DNA of 64,000 nucleotides from Paracoccaceae bacterium (GCA_014239455.1 JAAZYV010000007.1:1-64000); one strand, 5' to 3'; numbered from the stretch's first letter, positions 39,056-50,140 are shown. Translations and numbers: made by a program. The notes: generated from the letters alone by a model not told the origin.

Positions 39056-41557
39056 ATGCAAAAAAAATTGCTGATAGATGCATCGCATCGAGAAGAAACA
39101 AGAATTGTTTTGCTGGATCGCGATCAAGTAGAGGAATTTGATTTTGAATCCGGACAGAAAAAGCAACAAGCTGGCAACATTTTTCTGGCTAAAGTAACAA
39201 GGGTTGAGCCCTCTCTACAAGCTGCTTTTTTAGATTATGGCGGAAACAGGCATGGATTCCTTGCGTTTTCTGAAATTCATCCAGATTATTATCAAATTCC
39301 CGTAGCTGATAAAGAAGCCCTTCTTGCTGAAGAAAGGGAGATTGAGAATCAATCTGAAGATTACTTAGAAAATGATATTGGCGATGAGGTAAACGATAAC
39401 AAATTACCATCGTATGCAGAGCTTAGAGAGGATCCAAGTGAATTTGTTACGTCAGACCCACTGGATATAGAAGAAAACAATCTAGGTTTAGACAATTTTT
39501 CTCCTGAGAAGAAAAAGGGATCAAAAAAATCCAATATTGTCCCACTCGAAAAAAACCTGGAAAATAGGGATACCTTAGCAAGAGGTGAAGAAACTGATCA
39601 ATCATTAGATTCGGATTCGAAAGAAAAAAATACTAAGCCACTCAAACCAAAAAAGAGGTTCAGAAAAAACAGATACAAGATTCAAGAAGTAATAAAGGTT
39701 AGACAGGTACTTCTAATTCAAGTGGTTAAAGACGAAAGAGGCAACAAAGGGGCAGCTCTAACGACTTATATGTCCTTAGCCGGAAGATATTGTGTGCTTA
39801 TGCCAAATACTGCTAGAGGCGGAGGGATATCACGAAAGATAACAAACATAGGCGACCGAAAAAAACTGAAAGAAACGGCCAGTGAATTCTCGATACCAGA
39901 TAAGATGGGGTTAATAATTAGAACAGCTGGAGCTAAAAGAACTAAAACTGAAATAAAAAGAGATTTTGAATACCTGCTAAGACAGTGGGAACAGATTCGT
40001 GATTTAACCTTAAAATCGATTGCGCCTTGTCCAATTTATGAGGAGGGTAGCGTCATCAAAAGATCTATACGAGATCTTTATACTAAAGAAATTAATGAAA
40101 TCATTGTGGAGGGTGAAATAGGTTTTAAAGAGGCCAAAGATTATATGAAAATGCTCATGCCATCGCATGCAAAAAAAATTAAAAACTATGAAAAAACTCA
40201 ACCAATTTTTTCTTACTATGGGATAGAAAACTACCTTTCGGCAATGTTTAATCCAACCGTTCAGCTAAAATCAGGTGGATATATTGTTATCGGAATTACA
40301 GAAGCCCTAGTGGCAATTGATATCAATTCAGGAAGATCTACAAAAGAAAGTGGCATTGAAGCTACAGCCCTGAGAACAAATTTAGAGGCTGTTGATGAAA
40401 TCGCCAGACAATTGAGAATGAGAGATCTAGCTGGTCTAATTGTAATAGATTTTATTGATATGGAAGAGAAAAAGAATAACATTTCTGTAGAACGAAAGAT
40501 GAGAGAGAGTCTAAAATTAGATCGTGCCCGCATACAAGTAGGGAGAATATCGTCTTTTGGGTTATTAGAAATGTCTCGCCAACGGCTACGCTATGGCATG
40601 GTGGAAGCTACTACGAAACCTTGTTCAAATTGCCATGGCACGGGACTCACAAGGTCAAATGAAAACCTGGCATTGGAAATCCTAAGATCTTTGGAGACTA
40701 AGAAACCACATAACGGCGCTATGGAGGCTGTTGTTAAGGCTCCAGTAGAAGTGGCTAACTACTTGTTAAATCAAAAAAGACGTAACCTTGAGATAATTGA
40801 AAAACGGTTAAGAATCAATATAACGATCAACGCGGATATCAATATCAACAATCCAAACTTTGTTTTTGAATTAAATAAATTACCTGAGATCCCTGATGAC
40901 CCACATTCAGGAAAGGTTATCACAATAGATGGAGCAAAGAATGACCCCCAAGAAGAAAATGAACCAACTAACAACACTGAATCTATTCAAGGAAATCTAA
41001 CCGAACAGGTTGGAAGAAAGCAAAAGAGACGTCGAAGACGAAATAATAAGAGCAAGCAAATCGATGCCGAGATGACCTCAATTACAGACATAAGTTTGAA
41101 TCAAAATAACTCAAAAAATCTGGAAAAAATTAGTAAAATTAAGGAACCTTTAAACGAAAATAATTCGTCAAAAAAAGAACACAAGTCAGATATCCCGGAA
41201 GTCTCAGAAGATAAGAAAACTGGCGAAGTAAAAGCAAATAAAGATCAAACCAAAGACGGTTCTACTGATACACTAATGAAACAACCCAGAAGAAGATCTA
41301 CTCCGAGAAACACGGTTAAGGAAAAGCCAAAAAAAGTACCCGATAAAAAATTGGCTACTACATCACCGTCTGTAGAAGAATCCGTTAAAACGAAGCCAAA
41401 GCAAAGAATTGCTAAACCAGTAAAAGAAGTCCTAAAAGAGAATGAATTGCAATCAGAACCAAACGGTAAAAAAAACACAAAAGAATTTCTAATTAATAAT
41501 GAAAAAGGATCCAGAACGGGTTGGTGGTCCAGACATAAATCACGAGAAGATAAGTAA
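39056..41557 (+). CDS. rne: ribonuclease E/G
   Basis: S1-like N-terminus interrupted by an acidic/basic insert, RNase E catalytic core, Zn-link 'CSNCHGTG', disordered basic C-terminus. Confidence 0.95.
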   Translation: MQKKLLIDASHREETRIVLLDRDQVEEFDFESGQKKQQAGNIFLAKVTRVEPSLQAAFLDYGGNRHGFLAFSEIHPDYYQIPVADKEALLAEEREIENQSEDYLENDIGDEVNDNKLPSYAELREDPSEFVTSDPLDIEENNLGLDNFSPEKKKGSKKSNIVPLEKNLENRDTLARGEETDQSLDSDSKEKNTKPLKPKKRFRKNRYKIQEVIKVRQVLLIQVVKDERGNKGAALTTYMSLAGRYCVLMPNTARGGGISRKITNIGDRKKLKETASEFSIPDKMGLIIRTAGAKRTKTEIKRDFEYLLRQWEQIRDLTLKSIAPCPIYEEGSVIKRSIRDLYTKEINEIIVEGEIGFKEAKDYMKMLMPSHAKKIKNYEKTQPIFSYYGIENYLSAMFNPTVQLKSGGYIVIGITEALVAIDINSGRSTKESGIEATALRTNLEAVDEIARQLRMRDLAGLIVIDFIDMEEKKNNISVERKMRESLKLDRARIQVGRISSFGLLEMSRQRLRYGMVEATTKPCSNCHGTGLTRSNENLALEILRSLETKKPHNGAMEAVVKAPVEVANYLLNQKRRNLEIIEKRLRINITINADININNPNFVFELNKLPEIPDDPHSGKVITIDGAKNDPQEENEPTNNTESIQGNLTEQVGRKQKRRRRRNNKSKQIDAEMTSITDISLNQNNSKNLEKISKIKEPLNENNSSKKEHKSDIPEVSEDKKTGEVKANKDQTKDGSTDTLMKQPRRRSTPRNTVKEKPKKVPDKKLATTSPSVEESVKTKPKQRIAKPVKEVLKENELQSEPNGKKNTKEFLINNEKGSRTGWWSRHKSREDK

Positions 41558-41615
41558 GTTTATTTTTTAACAAGCCAATTCAAATAACTTAATACGTGCA
41601 AACTAGGGTCAAAAA

Positions 41616-42386
41616 TTGAAATTATTTGTAGCAACTATAACTTTGATTTCTACGCTATTTGCGTGGCAAGCAAGCTTTTCTAAAGACGTTTCCGGCCAAA
41701 ATTCTTTGTTTGAAACGAAAGAACAAAAAGAATTTTTTCATATGGAGATCCAGCGTTTTATCCTTGAAAATCCTGATATAATCATAGAGGCAATCCAACT
41801 TTATCAAAAAAATAAAGAAAAGGAAGCAGCAACTAAAGAACTTCAGATTTTAAAAAATAAGAGTGCAGAGTTATTTCAAGATGACTATTCCTTTGTCGGA
41901 GGAAATAATGATGGAAAAATAAGAATAGTGGAGTTTATTGATTACAAATGTGGCTATTGCAAAAAAAATCACAAAATAGTCTGGTCTATTATAAAGGACA
42001 ATTCTGATGTTAAATACATTGTCAAAGAGTTCCCAATCTTAGGATCCCAATCTATAATGGCAGCCCAGGCTTTATTATCAGTATTGTTATATGATTCAAA
42101 TAATACCTATAAAAGTTTTTCAGACCAGCTAATTGCATACTCAGGATCCATAAATACTAAAACATTAAAAACTTTTGCAGAAAATTCCGGATCCAAAATC
42201 CTTGATTTGGAGACCACTATGAAATCTGAAAAAGTTAACCTACTAATAGCTAAAAATGCCTCCCTAGCAAAAGAATTAAGAATAGAAGGCACACCAACAT
42301 TCATTATTGAAGATCAAATAATTAGGGGTTTTCTTTCTAAGAATCAAATGCAAGAATTAATTGAATTCACACGAAAAAAGCTTTAA
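41616..42386 (+). CDS. DsbA-family thiol:disulfide oxidoreductase, exported
   Basis: Signal-like N-terminus; 'IVEFIDYKCGYCKKNHKIVWSII', 'KEFPILGSQSIMAAQALL', cis-Pro 'GTPTFIIEDQIIRGF'. Confidence 0.92.
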   Translation: MKLFVATITLISTLFAWQASFSKDVSGQNSLFETKEQKEFFHMEIQRFILENPDIIIEAIQLYQKNKEKEAATKELQILKNKSAELFQDDYSFVGGNNDGKIRIVEFIDYKCGYCKKNHKIVWSIIKDNSDVKYIVKEFPILGSQSIMAAQALLSVLLYDSNNTYKSFSDQLIAYSGSINTKTLKTFAENSGSKILDLETTMKSEKVNLLIAKNASLAKELRIEGTPTFIIEDQIIRGFLSKNQMQELIEFTRKKL

Positions 42387-42444
42387 CAAAATAGTCAAAT
42401 AAATATATTGACCATATGAAAGCAGTTATAATTCTGAGGTAAAA

Positions 42445-42939
42445 ATGAAAAATAAAAATCTTGATGAGGAGATAAAACTTGTTGAAATGCTTGCTGATGT
42501 AGCAAACAAGAATCAATTGTCCGAAATTGAATTTGAAAAAAACATTAGCGCAGATTCAGGCTATTTTATACGTATTGTTTCAGCAAAAAACAGTGGATCG
42601 AAGGCCTCTTCAACTCAAGATATTTCAACCAAAGTTAATAGAGCTATAGATATTCCACCTAACCGAATTGAAGAATTAGAGGAAGTACCTGACTTTAAAG
42701 ACCAACCTGGGATTGTATCCTCTCCTATGGTGGGCATCGTTTATTTGTCACCAGAACCTGGGACAAAACCTTTTATTGAAATAGGTCAAAGAGTTAAAAC
42801 CGGTGATACTCTTTTCATTATTGAAGCAATGAAAACTATGAACCAAATTCCATCGCCCAAGTCTGGAAAGATTTCCCGCATACTTATAGATGATGCGACT
42901 CCTGTAGAATTTGAAAGCCCCTTGGTTATAATTGAATAA
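42445..42939 (+). CDS. accB: acetyl-CoA carboxylase biotin carboxyl carrier protein
   Basis: 'SPMVGIVYLSPEPG...FIIEAMKTMNQIPSPKSGKI' biotinyl domain. Confidence 0.94.
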   Translation: MKNKNLDEEIKLVEMLADVANKNQLSEIEFEKNISADSGYFIRIVSAKNSGSKASSTQDISTKVNRAIDIPPNRIEELEEVPDFKDQPGIVSSPMVGIVYLSPEPGTKPFIEIGQRVKTGDTLFIIEAMKTMNQIPSPKSGKISRILIDDATPVEFESPLVIIE

Positions 42940-42945
42940 AACCCA

Positions 42946-44298
42946 ATGTTAAAAAAAATTCTAATAGCTAATAGAGGGGAAATTGCCCTAAGGGTCATAA
43001 GGGCTTGCCATGAATTGAATATTCCATCTGTAGCAGTACATTCTACTGCAGACTCAGATTCTATGCACGTGAAACTGGCTAACGAAAGCGTATGTATCGG
43101 ACCACCTAAGGCTAGTGAAAGTTATCTAACCATACCCAACATAATAGCTGCTTGTGAAATAGCTGGTGCAGACTCAGTACACCCTGGATATGGCTTTCTT
43201 TCTGAAAACCCTGCTTTTGCTGAAATTTTAGATGACCATAAAATTACTTTTATTGGTCCCTCTGCTAAGCATATAAGGCTGATGGGAGATAAAATTACTG
43301 CTAAAAAAACTATGACTGACTTAGGGGTTCCCTGTGTGCCTGGTTCGACTGAGGCAGTTGAGACTGTGACAAATGCAAAAGAAATTGCAAAAGAACTTGG
43401 CTATCCAGTGCTTATTAAAGCTTCTGCAGGTGGCGGAGGTAGAGGCATGAAACTAGTCACGAACTCCGATGAATTACCAGAAGCTTTCCATGCAGCAAAA
43501 AAGGAATCAGCAGCAGCATTTAATAATGATGCTATTTATATTGAAAAGTATTTACTGAATCCAAAACATATAGAAATTCAAATCTTTGGAGACGGTTTAG
43601 GTAATGCAGTGCATTTAGGAGAACGTGATTGTTCTATTCAAAGAAGACATCAGAAGATTCTAGAAGAGGCTCCATCAACAGTCCTTACCCACAAAATTCG
43701 TCAGCATATTGGAGAAATTTGTGCAAATGCAATTGCTAGTCTAAAATATTCAGGTGCTGGAACAATAGAATTTCTTTATTCAAATGGTGAATTTTATTTC
43801 ATTGAGATGAATACAAGGATTCAAGTCGAACATCCTATAACTGAACAAATTTTTGGAGTGGATCTGGTGAAGGAACAGATACGGGTTGCTTCAAAAGAAA
43901 ATCTGTCCTTCCAACAAGAAAAAATTCATTTTAGGGGCCATGCTATCGAATGTAGGATAAATGCTGAAAAGATCCCTGAATTTTCGGCTTCTCCTGGCTT
44001 AATTACTGCATACCATGCTCCAGGAGGACTTGGAGTAAGGGTAGATAGTGCAATTTATGCAGGATATAAAGTACCCCCCTACTATGATAGTCTGATTTGC
44101 AAACTTATAGTGCATGGAGAAACTAGAAAGGAAGCAATTTCAAAGTTGAGAAGAGCTCTTAAAGAGTTGATCGTTGACGGGATTGATACGACAGCAGAAA
44201 TATTTGATAAAATTCTTGTAAGTAAAGAGTTTGAAAAAGGTACTTATGATATTTCCTGGCTTGAGAATTTCTTATCTGAGCAGCAAAGAACTAAATAG
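42946..44298 (+). CDS. accC: acetyl-CoA carboxylase biotin carboxylase subunit
   Basis: 'ILIANRGEIALRVIRACHELNI', 'KASAGGGGRGMKLV', 'EMNTRIQVEHPITEQI'. Confidence 0.97.
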   Translation: MLKKILIANRGEIALRVIRACHELNIPSVAVHSTADSDSMHVKLANESVCIGPPKASESYLTIPNIIAACEIAGADSVHPGYGFLSENPAFAEILDDHKITFIGPSAKHIRLMGDKITAKKTMTDLGVPCVPGSTEAVETVTNAKEIAKELGYPVLIKASAGGGGRGMKLVTNSDELPEAFHAAKKESAAAFNNDAIYIEKYLLNPKHIEIQIFGDGLGNAVHLGERDCSIQRRHQKILEEAPSTVLTHKIRQHIGEICANAIASLKYSGAGTIEFLYSNGEFYFIEMNTRIQVEHPITEQIFGVDLVKEQIRVASKENLSFQQEKIHFRGHAIECRINAEKIPEFSASPGLITAYHAPGGLGVRVDSAIYAGYKVPPYYDSLICKLIVHGETRKEAISKLRRALKELIVDGIDTTAEIFDKILVSKEFEKGTYDISWLENFLSEQQRTK

Positions 44299-44310
44299 CC
44301 ACGCTAACAA

Positions 44311-44943
44311 ATGGATGTTTCCCTTACTCAACAAATAATTCTAGCCTATTCACAGGGATCTTTCCCAATGGGAACAAATAAAATGAGTTCCAAGATTGAA
44401 TGGGTAGCACCTATTGAAAGAGGGTTGATCCCTGTTGGAAGCATTCGTTGTTCAAAGAGTTTGCGAAAAGAAATTAATAAAAACAAATTCGTTGTCTCCT
44501 TTGATACTTCATTTGCTGAAGTAATGGCTAATTGTGCAAACCGTGAAGAAACTTGGATAAATCAAACGATTCTCGATCAATACCTAATCTTGCACTCAAA
44601 CGGCTTGGCTCACTCTGTTGAAATTAGACAAAACAATACCCTGGTTGGAGGTTTATACGGGTTGGAACTTGGTGCAGTTTTTTTTGCAGAGAGCATGTTT
44701 TCAAAAGTCTCTAATACTTCCAAGATGGCTATGATTGCAATGATGGCTAGGATTCATTATGGCGGGTTTAAGATTTTTGATACACAATTCCCATCTGCCC
44801 ATTTAACTGCCCTCGGTGGAATCACGGTAAACCAGCCGAGTTTTCTTGAAATGTTATCCTCAGCAATCAATCAACAATCTAATTTTAATCGATCTCCAGA
44901 ATTATCTACATGGGAGGATTTTCTAACCTATGGATGTGGATGA
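44311..44943 (+). CDS. aat: leucyl/phenylalanyl-tRNA--protein transferase
   Basis: 'ILAYSQGSFPMG', 'GLAHSVEIRQNNTLVGGLYGLELGAVFFAESMFS', 'FDTQFPSAHLTALGG'. Confidence 0.95.
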   Translation: MDVSLTQQIILAYSQGSFPMGTNKMSSKIEWVAPIERGLIPVGSIRCSKSLRKEINKNKFVVSFDTSFAEVMANCANREETWINQTILDQYLILHSNGLAHSVEIRQNNTLVGGLYGLELGAVFFAESMFSKVSNTSKMAMIAMMARIHYGGFKIFDTQFPSAHLTALGGITVNQPSFLEMLSSAINQQSNFNRSPELSTWEDFLTYGCG

Positions 44944-44985
44944 ATTAGCCTATAATTGGTATACATTCTTGTCTGTCAGCTATTC

Positions 44986-45426
44986 TTAATTTCCAGAAAA
45001 TTTTTGTATCAAATTATTCAAGTCTAAAGCCCCTTGTGTATAGATAAACTGGTCATTAGGTTCCAGAAAATCTTCTGATCCTCCTGGTGTAATGGAAACA
45101 AAATTTGATCCCAGAAGACCCTCTGAAGTTATTATTATTTCTGAATCCTCAGGAATTTTAACTTTATTGTCTATTGCCAGTACCATTTCTGCCATATATT
45201 TGTCAGCATCTAAAGACACAGCTACAACTTTCCCAATATTTATTCCCGCTAATCGAATATGACTTCCAATTTTGATTCCAGAAATATTAGAAAAAGATGC
45301 ATGATATGTAGTTTCATTTTGTGTGGGGAAAATATCTTCTGATTTACTTACAACCGAAAATACAAACCATCCTGCTATTATGAGAACAAAAGCACCAATT
45401 ATTGTCTCTAATACTTGCCCCTTCAT
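44986..45426 (-). CDS. mlaD: MlaD/MCE domain outer-membrane lipid asymmetry protein
   Basis: 'MKGQVLETIIGAFVLIIAGWFVF...ISGIKIGSHIRLAGINIGKV...EGLLGSNFVSITPGG'; start moved to Met at 45426. Confidence 0.9.
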   Translation of the reverse strand: MKGQVLETIIGAFVLIIAGWFVFSVVSKSEDIFPTQNETTYHASFSNISGIKIGSHIRLAGINIGKVVAVSLDADKYMAEMVLAIDNKVKIPEDSEIIITSEGLLGSNFVSITPGGSEDFLEPNDQFIYTQGALDLNNLIQKFSGN

Positions 45427-45448
45427 TTTCACCAACAATAAAAAAAAT

Positions 45449-45838
45449 TCAATTTTTAGGTTCCCAAGGAACATACTCAACATTTTTTGCAGACGAATAT
45501 TTTTTAGGATGATAGGCATCAATCGTGCCTGTCATATTCTTATGATAAAATCCATCTGACCTTGTCACTACGGCACTATTTTCTGATACAGGGAGCTCCT
45601 CTCCTTTGCCATGAATCCACCCATGCCAATTTGGAGAGATAGAAGAAGCATCGCAGTCTTTATGATAAAGAACCCAGCGTCTTTCATCTTTCTTAGATTT
45701 GAAATATTTATTTCCCCAATTGTCGGATCCAACATAAATTCCATTTCTCAAGGTAAATATGTAAGTCCCTATAGTGTAACCCCTCCACCAGATAAACAAA
45801 CTATCAAAAATCGTCCTCATTGCATAAACCAAATTCAC
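45449..45838 (-). CDS. NADH:ubiquinone oxidoreductase subunit NDUFA12 family
   Basis: 'LFIWWRGYTIGTYIFTLRNGIYVGSDNWGNKYF...RRWVLYHKDCDASSISPNWHGWIHG...YVPWEPKN'. Confidence 0.93.
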   Translation of the reverse strand: MNLVYAMRTIFDSLFIWWRGYTIGTYIFTLRNGIYVGSDNWGNKYFKSKKDERRWVLYHKDCDASSISPNWHGWIHGKGEELPVSENSAVVTRSDGFYHKNMTGTIDAYHPKKYSSAKNVEYVPWEPKN

Positions 45839-45862
45839 ATAATAAATATCGTTCGTATTTCT

Positions 45863-47116
45863 TTAAGCAGGCTTTTCCTTTAAATCTTCATAGATAAGCA
45901 AAGGGGCAGCATTGCCTAAAACCGCTTCCTCATTTACTACTATTTCAGAAACTCCTAACATAGCAGGCAAATCAAACATTGAGTCTAGGAGAATTCCTTC
46001 AAGAATTGATCGTAATCCTCTTGCACCAGTCTTTCTTTCTATCGCTTTCTGAGCTATGACTTTGAGCGCATCATTGCTAAAAGACAACTCTATGTTTTCC
46101 ATTTCAAAAAGCCTCTGGTATTGCTTAACCAGAGCATTCTTTGGCGAAGTCAATATAGAAATCAAAGATTTTACATCTAAATCTTCTAAAGTTGCAATGA
46201 CTGGCAACCGTCCTACAAATTCTGGAATTAAACCAAATTTAAGAAGATCTTCTGGTTCAACTTCTTTAAAAATTTCTCCAACTTTTCTTTCATCAAAGTC
46301 TTTCACATCTGCTCCAAAACCTACTGCAGAACCTTTTCCTCTCCTACTTATAACTTTATCCAAACCAGCAAAGGCTCCCCCACAAATAAATAGAATATTA
46401 GTTGTGTCTACCTGAAGAAATTCTTGCTGTGGATGTTTTCTTCCTCCCTGTGGTGGTACACTTGCAATGGTTCCTTCCATTATTTTTAATAAAGCTTGTT
46501 GCACCCCCTCGCCAGAGACATCTCTTGTAATAGAAGGATTATCTGATTTACGACTTATTTTGTCCACTTCATCAATATAAACAATTCCACGCTGAGCCCT
46601 TTCAACATTATAGTCTGCTGCTTGCAATAGTTTAAGAATTATGTTTTCAACATCCTCCCCAACATATCCTGCTTCTGTCAAGGTAGTAGCATCTGCCATA
46701 GTAAAAGGAACATCTAGTATTCTAGCTAAGGTTTGAGCTAGGAGTGTTTTTCCACATCCAGTGGGCCCGATTAAAAGGATATTGGACTTTTGTAACTCAA
46801 CATCCCCTGATTTAGTCGGATAGTTTAATCGCTTGTAATGATTGTGAACTGCAACAGAAAGCACCCTTTTGGCCAGTGCTTGTCCAATGACATAATCATC
46901 AAGAACATCACATATTTCTCTTGGTGGAGGCACTCCAATCTTTGATTTTACAACATTATTCTTGGTCTCTTCACGTATGATATCCATGCATAGTTCTACA
47001 CACTCATCACAAATAAAAACCGTGGGCCCAGCAATTAACTTTTTTACTTCATGCTGACTTTTCCCACAAAAAGAACAATACAGCTCCGTCTTATCGGATC
47101 CATCCGGACTTTTCAT
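45863..47116 (-). CDS. clpX: ATP-dependent Clp protease ATP-binding subunit ClpX
   Basis: Zn-finger '[20 protein letters not shown]...CDECVELC', '[15 protein letters not shown]'. Confidence 0.97.
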   Translation of the reverse strand: MKSPDGSDKTELYCSFCGKSQHEVKKLIAGPTVFICDECVELCMDIIREETKNNVVKSKIGVPPPREICDVLDDYVIGQALAKRVLSVAVHNHYKRLNYPTKSGDVELQKSNILLIGPTGCGKTLLAQTLARILDVPFTMADATTLTEAGYVGEDVENIILKLLQAADYNVERAQRGIVYIDEVDKISRKSDNPSITRDVSGEGVQQALLKIMEGTIASVPPQGGRKHPQQEFLQVDTTNILFICGGAFAGLDKVISRRGKGSAVGFGADVKDFDERKVGEIFKEVEPEDLLKFGLIPEFVGRLPVIATLEDLDVKSLISILTSPKNALVKQYQRLFEMENIELSFSNDALKVIAQKAIERKTGARGLRSILEGILLDSMFDLPAMLGVSEIVVNEEAVLGNAAPLLIYEDLKEKPA

Positions 47117-47225
47117 AAATGCCTCGCCTTTTATATACGATTTTTTTATTAACCACTGAGCATTGAATCATCACGTGAAAGAAAATACAAGAGTAAAACA
47201 AACCAAATTCTATTTTATTCCTGGA

Positions 47226-47879
47226 TTAACTTGGAATGTCTACCTGGTCACTAGAACCAAAGTCCTTCCTACTTTCAACAATTTCGTCAATTATTCCCCA
47301 GTTTTTTGCTCCATCTGCTGTTAGGAAATTATCTCTATCCAAAGTTGTCTCAACCTTTGAGAGTTTTTGTTTGCAGTGTTTCACATAAATAGCATTTAAT
47401 CTCTTCTTCAAATTCAATATTTCTTCAGCATGTAGAGCAATATCTGACGCTTGGCCTTGAAAACCTCCAGATGGCTGATGAAGCATTATTCGGCTATTTG
47501 GTAATGAGAACCTTTTACCTGAGTGACCCGCAGCTAACAACAAAGAACCCATTGAAGCCGCTTGCCCAATACAAAGAGTACTTATATTTGGTCTGATGTA
47601 CTGCATAGTATCGTAAATAGATAGACCTGAGGTGACAACTCCACCGGGACTGTTAATGTACATGGAAATTTCCTTTTTTGGATTTTCTGCCTCCAAAAAC
47701 AATAGTTGTGCTACCACTAATGTGGCCACTGAATCATTAATTGGACCTGAAATAAATATGATTCTCTCTTTTAGCAGCCTAGAATAGATATCATACGCCC
47801 GTTCGCCTCTGGCTGACTGTTCTACCACCATTGGTACTAACGTGTTCATATGTTGAGCCCTTTCCTTAGTGTCGTTCAC
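47226..47879 (-). CDS. clpP: ATP-dependent Clp protease proteolytic subunit
   Basis: '[14 protein letters not shown]', '[30 protein letters not shown]'. Confidence 0.97.
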   Translation of the reverse strand: MNDTKERAQHMNTLVPMVVEQSARGERAYDIYSRLLKERIIFISGPINDSVATLVVAQLLFLEAENPKKEISMYINSPGGVVTSGLSIYDTMQYIRPNISTLCIGQAASMGSLLLAAGHSGKRFSLPNSRIMLHQPSGGFQGQASDIALHAEEILNLKKRLNAIYVKHCKQKLSKVETTLDRDNFLTADGAKNWGIIDEIVESRKDFGSSDQVDIPS

Positions 47880-47912
47880 TGAATTGAGTATTTACAGACC
47901 ATATACAATCTT

Positions 47913-47942
47913 GTTTGGTTTGGTTTAGTTTAGTTTAGTTTT
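47913..47942. repeat. tandem pentanucleotide repeat (GTTTG/A/T)x6 between tig and clpP
   Basis: Read directly: GTTTG GTTTG GTTTA GTTTA GTTTA GTTTT; in the clpP 5' leader on the minus strand. Confidence 0.9.
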
Positions 47943-47952
47943 GATATGAAAG

Positions 47953-49287
47953 TTATTTGTCAACCATAGTCTTGTCAAATTTCTTCTTAAATTCATCAAA
48001 TGAAATATCTTTTTCATTAGGGTTGATTAGCTTGATCATAAAATCGAAAACCTTTTCCTCAAATATTGGAGCACGAATTTGTTCTTTAGCACTAGGGTTT
48101 GTATCCAAAAATTTAAAGAAATCATTTTCTTTACCAGGATATTGAGATGCTTCTTGTAGCACTGCATCCTTATATTCCTTTTCAGATACTTGAATACCAT
48201 TTCGACTACCCTCTTCAGCAAAAAATAATCCAAGTGTCACTCTTCTTTTTGCCAGCTTTTTTTGACCTGGAGAAGCTTTTATCTCTTTACCTGTATTCTT
48301 CGTGCCCTTATTACTAGTAGTTTCTGATTCAGCGGTGATAATCTGTGAAATCTCTGCATCAACCAGAGATTGTGGTAACTCAAATTCAACATTTTTTTCA
48401 AGTGCGTCCATCAAATCTTTTTTCATTAAAGATCTTGAGAAGGCAGTATATTCATTGCCCAAACGCTCTTTAATATTTTTTTTCAGTTCAGAAAGGTTCT
48501 TACATGAAAATTTCTTAGCCAATTCGTCATCAATTTTGGCCGGTTTGGGGGCATTAACAGTCTTTATTTTGCATGCAAAAATAGAATCTTTTCCAGCCAA
48601 ATTTTTGTTCCCATAATCTTTGGGAAATTTTACCGTAACCGCAACTTCCTCGCTTTCTTTGCATCCAAGGAGCTGCTCTTCAAATCCTGGAATAAAACTA
48701 TTTGACCCTAGAACCAAGGGGTAATCTTGAGCGGATCCACCCTCAAATTCTTTGCCCTCGATAGAACCAACAAAATCTATGATAACTTGATCACCCTGCT
48801 CAGCCTTAGCCTTCTTGGTTTTAGGATGAAAAATGCTAGCTGAATTTGCCAGCTCATCCAATGCTTTATCCACAGATTTTTCGTCAATTTGGACTTTAAA
48901 TTTGTTTAGAGATAATTTCTTGTAATCGAATTGCGGAATTTCAGGCAACACTTCATACTTGAAGGTAAATATGAGATCATTTTCTTCGTTGATATCACCA
49001 CTTTTTAAATCGACGCTCGGACGTGAAGCTGGTTTATGATCTTTTTTTTCTAAATGAGCTCTGATGCTACTGTCGACTAATTCCTGAATGACTTCGCTCC
49101 TAGTTGAGGTACCAAACATTTTTTTCATCATTGACAGTGGGGTTCGACCTTTCCTAAAACCCTTCAGCTGAAAGCTTGTTCTAGCAATTTCCAATTTTTG
49201 ATCGACTTTTTCATTTAAATCATCTCTGGCTATGCCAAATTCGTAAGCTCTTGATAACTTTTTACTTTCGATCTCTTTAAAATTCAT
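47953..49287 (-). CDS. tig: trigger factor
   Basis: 'SRAYEFGIARDDLNEKVDQKL', 'FRKGRTPLSMMKKMFG', FKBP 'GDQVIIDFVGSIEGKEFEGGSAQDYPLVLGSNSFIPGFEEQLLG'. Confidence 0.94.
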   Translation of the reverse strand: MNFKEIESKKLSRAYEFGIARDDLNEKVDQKLEIARTSFQLKGFRKGRTPLSMMKKMFGTSTRSEVIQELVDSSIRAHLEKKDHKPASRPSVDLKSGDINEENDLIFTFKYEVLPEIPQFDYKKLSLNKFKVQIDEKSVDKALDELANSASIFHPKTKKAKAEQGDQVIIDFVGSIEGKEFEGGSAQDYPLVLGSNSFIPGFEEQLLGCKESEEVAVTVKFPKDYGNKNLAGKDSIFACKIKTVNAPKPAKIDDELAKKFSCKNLSELKKNIKERLGNEYTAFSRSLMKKDLMDALEKNVEFELPQSLVDAEISQIITAESETTSNKGTKNTGKEIKASPGQKKLAKRRVTLGLFFAEEGSRNGIQVSEKEYKDAVLQEASQYPGKENDFFKFLDTNPSAKEQIRAPIFEEKVFDFMIKLINPNEKDISFDEFKKKFDKTMVDK

Positions 49288-49314
49288 TTGTTCCTCTTAT
49301 TGATAACCCAATTA

Positions 49315-49399
49315 TGGTGCGGGTGAAGGGACTTGAACCCCCACGCCGTAAGGCGCCAGAACCTAAATCTGGTGCGTCTACCAATTTCGCCACACCCGC
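49315..49399 (-). tRNA. tRNA-Leu (anticodon UAG), CCA encoded
   Basis: Minus strand GCGGGTGTGGCGAAATTGGTAGACGCACCAGATTTAGGTTCTGGCGCCTTACGGCGTGGGGGTTCAAGTCCCTTCACCCGCACCA: 7-bp acceptor, long variable arm, loop TTTAGGT, T-loop GTTCAAGTC. Confidence 0.97.
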
Positions 49400-49407
49400 A
49401 CAGTCAT

Positions 49408-49425
49408 AATCCAGCAAGTTGGATT
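49408..49425. promoter_or_regulatory. dyad AATCCA-N6-TGGATT (upstream member of a tandem pair)
   Basis: Perfect 6-bp arms around GCAAGT; centre 32 bp from the next dyad. Lies just upstream of the tRNA-Leu 5' end. Confidence 0.45.
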
Positions 49426-49439
49426 CATCTTCAATTTAG

Positions 49440-49457
49440 TAGCCAATATATTGGCTA
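49440..49457. promoter_or_regulatory. 18-bp perfect palindrome TAGCCAATATATTGGCTA in glnB upstream region
   Basis: Read directly; complementary across all 18 positions. Confidence 0.5.
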
Positions 49458-49670
49458 AATAATGACTTAAGAAATCAAAGTAAAGAGTTAAAGTTTTTTA
49501 TTGACATCTCAATCACTAAGTCCAATCTTTTTGCATTTTCAAGTCAAAGCCGTCATCCTACTAATTTCTGCTTAATAAATAGGCATATCTCTATATGACG
49601 CTTTTTTTATCAGGTATAAGCTTGATTTCATTTGCTTCATTTATTCCTACATGCTTTTCCTTAACTATAA

Positions 49671-50048
<378 letters not shown>

Positions 50049-50140
50049 AAGACATATTTAAAGAACCTGTCATAACACTGAGAAACCATTAATTTATATG
50101 AATATTCTCTCGACCCTACAAAAAATAAAGAGGAAATAAG

